From positions 76,300,181-76,364,180 of the forward strand of contig NC_058340.1 in assembly GCF_905475395.1 (NCBI RefSeq): 64,000 nt of DNA, in the 5' to 3' direction. Numbering within the stretch: position 1 is the first letter of the stretch; every line of letters begins with the position of its first letter. Position numbers and translations under genes: made by a program. Source of the DNA: Chrysoperla carnea. Its lineage: Eukaryota; Arthropoda; Insecta; Neuroptera; Chrysopidae. This document shows positions 57,318 to 64,000 of the stretch, one piece after another. Under the pieces are notes generated by a model. That model did no database searches. It had not been told where the DNA came from and saw only the letters and a program-made list of their open reading frames with translations.

Positions 57318-59970
57318 AGCTCCGTATACTTAGCAGATAAAATTGTTATTTTTCACTCAAACTATTTCCATTCATTTGCGAATCGTTTGGGAGGATTTGG
57401 GAATATAATTTTTGAATTTGGGAATTATTTGTTTTCCTGTAATTTAATGATTCTTTTTTCAGCGTATAGTTAGCAGGTAGGAAATTAAATCCACTTAATT
57501 TTTATGTTATTTGAAAGGAAATCATTTGGGAATTACGATAAACACGGTTTCAGAGTTTGGGAATGTATAATTAATTAATTACACCTATTTTTTAGTTGAT
57601 TGATAGGTTATGTTAATTAAACGTACACCTGAACCATTAATTGTTATATAGCAGTATGGCGCCAATATTCAAATATTACTGAATAATTTATTTTATAATT
57701 TATGTAAATGTTAAGTTTTATTTTCCCTTAAAACTGTTCTTATTCAATTAGGAATCGTTTGGGAAGATTTAGGAATATATTTTTATTATTTAGGACTGAT
57801 TAGTTTTCATGTAATTAATTAGTTTTTCAAAGCGTATACTTAGAAGGTAAAAAATTAAATTTTCACCATTTTTACGTTTTTTGATAATAATTTACATGGA
57901 GACTAATCTAATTAATTTGGGAATCACATTAAACACGGTTTCCTCATTTGGGAAAGTATAATTAATTTATTAATTACATTTATTTTTTAGTTGATTTTTT
58001 ATGGTTATATTAATGGCGGCAATATTCAAATGTTACTTCATTGACAATAATTTTGTTTTTTAATTTATGTAAATGTTTATTTGACATTAAAACTATTTTG
58101 GAATTTTATTATTTGGGACTGATTAATGTCAAAATATTCAATGGATATTTTCTATATGATCATTTGTATCATTTTTTATGTAGGTGCAGATTAATGCTTT
58201 ATGCGAAACTACTTTCAAATTTTTCTTATTTTTATTAAAGATTAATAATTCGTCCAATAAAAGAAGTGTGAAGTGTGGATAGGAAGGAAAATTATTGATA
58301 GTCTAACTGTTTATTCTAATAAAGATAAATAAATTGATCATGAAATAAAAACTGCATTTGTATTGATAAAATTGTAAATAAAATATTTATTACCTTATAG
58401 TAAGTACAGGTACAAGCTAGCGTAGGAGGTATTTGAAATGTATTTAATTTGGTTTTCTTTTTGTACTATATAATTTCACATATTTGGTTGAGTTGGTTTG
58501 AGCATTTTACAGAGTTTTTAACTTGATATATACGTAAAACTCGAAAAATAAGTTGAATCGAGGAAAATGCTTCAAACGAAAAATGATATATTCATTATTC
58601 AAAGGTACACATCTTATACGGGTATTCAATTCGATCAAGTTTTCGGGTTAAATAAAAAATTCTGTCTGATCCATAACTTACAAGCATTAGCTGAGCACTT
58701 ATTTTTTTTTTTTTTGTAAATAACCGAATAGTTAAGACAGAGTTTTAATTTTTTTGCGTGTTTCTCCATTCCAATTTGATCAAAAAATGGTTTTTATGGA
58801 AAAAGAAACCACTTTCATTGGATTTATTGGAAAATATTTTTCGAAGAGTGTCTTGATGCCGTAGAAACAATTATAAGTTATAATTATTTTGGGTAAAACT
58901 TTTCAGTCCGTTTTTTCGTTAACTATACTGTTTTCGGCAAATGTTTCGAACAAAAATGTTACATTTTTAACCATAAAAACTTTCTAATTTAAAGTGTTGT
59001 AGATTGAGCTTTTCATTGAACTTGAAATCTTAGGTCAAGTTTATAAATATTTGCGTAAGATGGGCGCATATTCACCCAAAATGTTTTGTTTGAAGCTTTT
59101 TTTATCGATAAAAGTTATTTATCGAGTTGCAAGTATATACTATAAACTCTTTATATGAAGCAGGGATCAGGCGTACTTGAGTTTGCGAAATTATATCAAT
59201 TAAAAACGGGAATGCATTAAATACCATATATTATCTATGCCAATATAGTGATAATATATCGTATTTTCAAATGAAGTAACATTTGAATATTGCCGCCATT
59301 AATATAACCACAAAAAATCAACTAAAAAATAAATGTAATTAATAAATTAATTATACTTTCCCAAATGATGAAACCGTGTTTAATGTGATTCCCAAATTAA
59401 TTAGATTAGACTCTATGTAAATTATTATCAAATAACGTAAAAATGGTGAAAATCGCTTTGAAAAACTAATTAATTACATGAAAACTAATCAGTCCTAGAT
59501 AATAAAATTATATTCCTAAATCTTCCCAAACGATTCCCAATTGAATAAGAACAGTTTTAAGGGAAAATAAAACTTAACATTTACATAAATTATAAAATAA
59601 ATTATTCAGTAATATTTGAATATTGGCGCCATACTGCTATATAACAATTAATGGTTCAGGTGTACGTTTAATTAACATAACCTATCAATCAACTAAAAAA
59701 TAGGTGTAATTAATTAATTATACATTCCTAAACTCTGAAACCGTGTTTATCGTAATTCCCAAATGATTTCCTTTCAAATAACATAAAAATTAAGTGGATT
59801 TAATTTCCTACCTGCTAACTATACGCTGAAAAAAGAATCATTAAATTACAGGAAAACAAATAATTCCCAAATTCAAAAATTATATTCCCAAATCCTCCCA
59901 AACGATTCCCAAATGAATGGAAATAGTTTGAGTGAAAAATAACAATTTTATCTGCTAACTATACGGAGCT
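57318..59970. mobile_element. Foldback element with ~0.7-kb inverted arms
   Basis: 57318-58042 and 59270-59970 are inverted copies, starting AGCTCCGTATA at the outside. Each arm is itself two divergent tandem units of about 370-380 bp: both contain CGTTTGGGA(G/A)GATTT, AAACACGGTTTC, TTTTTTAGTTGATT and GG(C)GGCAATATTCAAAT. The 1.2-kb middle (58043-59269) has no reading frame that I can support. Target duplication not found. Confidence 0.8.
58043..59269. other. Loop of the foldback element
   Basis: 1.2 kb of AT-rich sequence without recognisable gene; it contains paired text such as ATGCTTCAAACGAA and TTTGTTTGAAGC. Possibly a cargo or an older insertion. Confidence 0.5.
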
Positions 59971-60366
59971 TTACTGATATAGTCTCTGTAATAAAGGTTA
60001 TTGCAACAAAATGAACTTCGGTCATCTTTCCAGTTATGTTTATTTATTAGTTCACTTTTTAACCAATATAGTGAAGCGCGAAATTTAAATATTTAAAAAG
60101 TAAAAAAAAAAATACATAATAATTATACATAATTAAAAATTATATAAACTTCAATAAATAATATATTTATGCAAACTTGTATCTAAATATTTTTTCGGAA
60201 ATTATCGAATAAAAAATAAATTTATTTTTAAATTTCAATAATTTTTGCTAATAATTTTTTGTTTATATATTTTTTTAATATTATAAATCTTTTCGAATGC
60301 AACGTAATATCATTAACTTAGATAATTTTTCTTTTGGGTGTCCTTTCTTTAATTCAAGTTTCAAAA
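59971..60366. other. AT-rich non-coding stretch
   Basis: No feature supported. It may hold the promoter side of the transposase relic that starts at 60367. Confidence 0.4.
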
Positions 60367-60525
60367 ATGTCAGGTATTCATCCTGAATTACATTCTAAAT
60401 TAAAACAATTTTCTAAGTTTAATTCTATTTAAAAATTGGGTTCAAGTGATGAATTAGCGATTCCTTTTCTTGAAGAAATTGGATTAATTCCATCGTGTAA
60501 GTCAACGGCACCTGTATGTTGTGAT

Positions 60526-60765
60526 CAAAGAGCATAGGATAGAGGAGAAGCAGCCCATATGAGCTAATGTAAAATCGTAGTATACGAGTTTCAGCGCCTC
60601 TACCGAGTCAGGCTTTCAAACTTAATAGTTAATAGTCACCCCCGCAAAGTAGTTAAACTTAATAGCCATACCCGCAAAGGCCTACAAACTTAATAGTTGA
60701 TCGCCTCAGACTCCAGATGTCACTTATAATTATACTTCTGCTTCTTGTCTATCCTATAGTCTTTG
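60526..60765 (+). mobile_element. MITE copy 1, 240 bp
   Basis: Imperfect inverted ends: CAAAGAGCATAGGATAGAGG at the left and TATCCTATAGTCTTTG at the right. Flanks GTTGTGAT (60518-60525) and GTTGTGGT (60766-60773) match in 7 of 8 bases. It interrupts the zinc ribbon of the transposase relic. Confidence 0.85.
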
Positions 60766-61069
60766 GTTGTGGTCTTCCTATGCTTGTTGAGGCTTCTCGG
60801 CAACATAAACTCAATTGGATATGGCGATGCTCTTTAAAAAGATCAAAATAGAAAGGTAGTAAATCCTGCCGCAAATCAATTAATCCATTGTGGGTTACTG
60901 CTGCTAATATTGATGAAAATAAATGCACTCACATATAAATTGAATTCGTTTTATTTCAAACATAAAATATATTCTGTTGCAATAAGTGATTATTAATATT
61001 TAATACACAATAAATTTTGATGTAATTTATGAGTACAACCTGTATGGCGTCTCATCATGAAGTATATCC

Positions 61070-61309
61070 CAAAGAGTATAGGGTAGAGAAGAAGCAGGAA
61101 TATAATTTTAAGTGACATCTGGAGTCTGTGGCGATCAACTATTAAGTTTGTAGGCCTTTGCGGGTATGACTATTAAGTTTAACTACTTTGCGGGGGCGAC
61201 TATTATCTATTAAGTTTAAAAGCCTTACTCGGTAGAGGCGCTGAAACTCGTATACTACGATTTTACATTAGCTCATATGGGCTGCTTCTCCTCTACCCTA
61301 TGCTCTTTG
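61070..61309 (-). mobile_element. MITE copy 2, 240 bp, opposite orientation
   Basis: Same length and family as copy 1 but inverted; ends CAAAGAGTATAGGG and CCCTATGCTCTTTG. Perfect 8-bp duplication GTATATCC at 61062-61069 and 61310-61317. Long identical stretches with copy 1 (for example TTGCGGGTATG and GAGGCGCTGAAACTCGTATA). Confidence 0.9.
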
Positions 61310-62320
61310 GTATATCCTTTTTGCGCGCTTCTACTGAATCTAACGAACGTATCCGAACCAATCAACGAAGTTGTGCGAGCACTTTAGTACTTTATACAAA
61401 TCATGTGCGCCTCCGTCGAAGTAGGTGGCGTACTCGTAATAATATTCTGTTTCGTTAATCAGATGCGGGTTAATGATGCTTTTGAAGACTTAGTTAACTA
61501 TCATCGCGACCGCGGGGACAGTGAGTTAAGTAAAAGTACAATTATTGATTATTACAGTTATTGTCGAGCAGTAGTTGAAATAATTATTTCGCACAGTAAT
61601 CTGGTACTGGGGGGGGGGCAAGGTAAAACTGTCTAGATTGATGAAACGTTCCTTACTAAACGTAAGTACAATTGCGGACATATTACCGACGTGTTACAAT
61701 CGCGGACGTGTTACTACGACCGTTCTTGGATTATATTAGTAAGGAGGATAAATGTGGTTTGTTTTTTAAAGTCAACGCGAAAAGTAAGGAGGAACTGTCG
61801 TCATACATAAAAAAATATGTTGATTTTTCAACTTCGCGAATATGTACGGACAGCGTAAAACAGTACGTTCATTTGCGAACCAACCATAGTATTGGAGAAT
61901 TCGTTGACAAATCAAATCCTTTAAACACCATAAATAATTTGGAGAACCAGAACAAATTATTGAAAACATCAATAAAATGTCGTAAAACTCCGAAATTACT
62001 ACATCAATATATGGCTCCGTATTCTTACAGAAATGTAAGAAGTATCTGGAAGAATTATTCGGTTGGGGGGTCCAAATTCATGCAGTTTCTACTTGATATT
62101 AAAAAAATATATCCGGGAATAATTGATGGAAGCTTGAAAAAAGAATTGACACTAAAAGAAATAGATTCATCTCCTTTTTTTCAACTGAGAAAGAACAATT
62201 TCTGCCTCTTTTAAAGAAACATCGATCAGAAGGATGGAAGATCAGGCGGATGATATTAATAATGCCATAGAAAAAGACGATTCTGATTCTGATTTTTCCC
62301 TAGAAGATGATGTCTATTAA

Positions 62321-63774
62321 GACTTAATTGCACCCACCAAAGTCTTAACACAAACAAAAAGGGTTTGGAATCATTAAATACTTCGGAATTGGTGAGCCGA
62401 AGAGGCCTTTTTTGTTCTTGACGAAGTGCTACGGGCAATACCTTCTCGCGGTGCGTTTTGAGCGTAAAATGTTAAAAATAGATTTTTATAACCAAAATTT
62501 ATTTTTGATTATAAAAATCTAAAAATAGCTTTTTATGGTCAAAATTGTCCAAAAACTCTTTTTAAAACAATTGGGTTGTAACTTTAAAAATATCATGAAA
62601 AAATAGAAAAAAATTTTTTTTTTCAACAACGTAATTATCAAGACATAAGAGGGTCTTGATAAAAAGGGACCCGAAGAAATCCTAAGAATTTACATAGGTA
62701 AAAGCAAGAGCTAAAAATCCGCAGACCTGTGCTAACTAGACCCCATTTAAGGCATGGCAAACCAGTAGATCAGTGAATGAACGCAATCACAAGGTAAATG
62801 CAAGGCCCTGATAAAAAAGTTGAATTCAATTCGAATTCAAATTTTCTAATCTATTCGCTTTGATTTCGAGTTCAAAGGGAATTGAAATTCAAATCGAAAT
62901 GAATTCGAAAATTCGCATAAGATTTTTTTTTGTTTTTAAAATTACAATTTAGTGGATTGAATTCGAATTGGCCCAGTTTAAACATATTGAATAATTTAGT
63001 TCATTTTAAAATTTGTTTATGCAACACCAATTACATGTTTGGTGTAATATTTTATAACTTTCTGCAGTAGCATCAAAAATTGAAAATGTCTAGTTTTCTG
63101 CTTTCACGTTTAGATGGCACAATTTACATAATTATTAAATAAAATTAAATTTTAGGCATTTTAAGAAAAGCTATGTTAGAGATAATATATACACGTATCT
63201 AACCAACAAAATAGCGTCAAAAATGGCTTTTTTCAGAAATTTTATCATTTTTATTTTATATTCGCAAGAGGAGAAATTTGTTGGGTTTGTAGTAAAGCTT
63301 CAAAAGTAAACCTCATATTTTTATAGGAGTATTCGCACCAGCCCCCTCGAGTTATAGATATATATTTACATACATATGGTAAAACAGTCCATTTGATTGT
63401 AACTAAAAAATATTTGAGTGATTTTAATGAAACTAATACCAAAAGTAGGTTTTAATACTTACAACTTTCAATTAAAATTTTAGCCAAATCCGCACAAATA
63501 GTTCAGCCAAAATTTTAAATTTAGTAAATTTTTTTTAATGGCTGCTATTTTATGCCATTTTTTACAACGGAGTAGCATTTTTTATTATCTTTCGATTTCA
63601 TAATAGGTATATCCGTAATCTATAAAAAATTATTTTCTCCTTAACCCATTTTTTTTGAAAAAAAGAAAATTTATCATTTTTTGAAAATAATTGTTTGATG
63701 GTTGTATTGACTGGCATTTTGTATACCATGTATATATGAAATATACATAATATATTAAGTTTCGAAGAGAATAT
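62321..63774. other. Non-coding stretch with an AATTC-rich patch
   Basis: No gene supported. 62478-62519 has an inverted pair AGATTTTTATA / TATAAAAATCT. 62820-62965 is dense in AATTCGAATTC-like words, apparently a degenerate short repeat. Confidence 0.45.
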
Positions 63775-64000
63775 CATCTTATTAGTCCATTTTCGGTTGT
63801 CCGTCCGTCCGTCTGTGAACACGATAACTCAAAAACGAAAAAAAATATCAAGCTGAAATTTTTACAGCGCACTCAGGATGTAAAAAGTGAGGTCGAGTTC
63901 GTAAATGAGCAACATAGGTCAATTGGGTCTTGGGTTCGTAGGACCCGTCTTGTAAATCGTTAGAGATAGAACAAAAGTTTAAATATAAAAAATGTTCCTT
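63775..64000 (+). repeat. Candidate dispersed repeat at the window edge
   Basis: The stretch with GTCCGTCCGTCCGTCTGTGA followed by ACACGATAACTCAAAAACGA is text I recall as recurrent in insect genomes. There is only one copy in the window, so the call rests on memory and limits are unknown. Confidence 0.4.

Larger units (their letters stand above)
60367..62320 (+). pseudogene. Merlin/ISXO2-like transposase relic with two MITE insertions
   Basis: ATG 60367 opens MSGIHPELHSKLKQFS; a stop follows after FNSI, then FLEEIGLIPS. A zinc ribbon starts at CCD and resumes after the first MITE with CGLPMLVEASRQHKL..W..RC. After the second MITE, 61440-61690 gives STIIDYYSYCRAVVE and IDETFLTKRKYN (first catalytic D). 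After a shift, 61672-62214 gives CGLFFKVNAKSKEELSSYIK, CTDSVKQYV (second D), NHSIGEFVD and NTINNLENQNK. The third acidic residue, expected as TxxE in NTIE, is Asn here. An acidic tail (SDSDFSLEDDVY) ends at 62320 in another frame. DDE transposase of the IS1595/Merlin type; dead. Confidence 0.75.

Noticed and set aside
60526..61309. Treating the two 240-bp MITEs as TIRs of one element enclosing 60766-61069
   Set aside because: Each copy has its own 8-bp duplication and its own terminal inverted repeats, so they are two separate insertions.

Overview
The window is AT-rich nuclear DNA of an animal, almost certainly an insect. Copia and CsRn1-like Gypsy LTR elements, LINEs, a Helitron, a Polinton-type DNA polymerase fragment, a Merlin/ISXO2-like transposase and a KRAB-less C2H2 zinc-finger gene all fit an arthropod; I cannot fix the order (a hymenopteran or hemipteran is plausible). 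Nearly all of it is mobile DNA, much of it nested. The only candidate host gene is the zinc-finger gene at 53767-55103 (minus), and it carries a frameshift.

Layout. 0.1-1.8 kb: 5' part of a Polinton-type DNA polymerase B (minus). 2.1-2.3 kb: tRNA-shaped sequence with an expanded anticodon arm. 2.56-5.9 kb: decayed Copia-1. 6.0-11.3 kb: Helitron on the minus strand with both ends recognisable, sitting in a (TA)n tract. 11.36-12.65 kb: long inverted repeat enclosing a 5'-truncated LINE. 14.4-36.2 kb: a deep nest. An inverted repeat pair (R1) flanks Copia-5, which is split by an 18.4-kb terminal-inverted-repeat (TIR) element A, whose gene is split by a Gypsy element, whose 5' LTR is split by Copia-2. 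A LINE and a Helitron end also lie in A. 36.6-53.3 kb: a second TIR element, B, whose gene is split by Copia-3, itself split by the intact Copia-4. 53.8-55.1 kb: zinc-finger gene. 55-64 kb: MITEs, a 2.65-kb foldback element with roughly 0.7-kb arms, and a Merlin/ISXO2-like transposase relic hit by two copies of one MITE.

The most interesting content is the pair of TIR elements A and B. Both carry a large gene of the same uncharacterised family: CxxC...HxxxC zinc motifs at the N-terminus and a conserved middle. A has a C-terminal half that reads like an XPG/FEN1-type nuclease; B has a Cys-rich C-terminal finger. Each gene is bracketed by its own inverted repeats, and A interrupts a copia reverse transcriptase gene. 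This supports the family being the transposase of a DNA transposon, probably Academ-like.

Insertion order can be read from LTR pairs compared by eye. The Gypsy LTRs (253 bp) show at least 3 differences, Copia-2 (269 bp) shows 1, and Copia-3 (291 bp) and Copia-4 (219 bp) show none. All four have target-site duplications. Copia-4 has a full uninterrupted gag-pol frame and is the best candidate for an active element.
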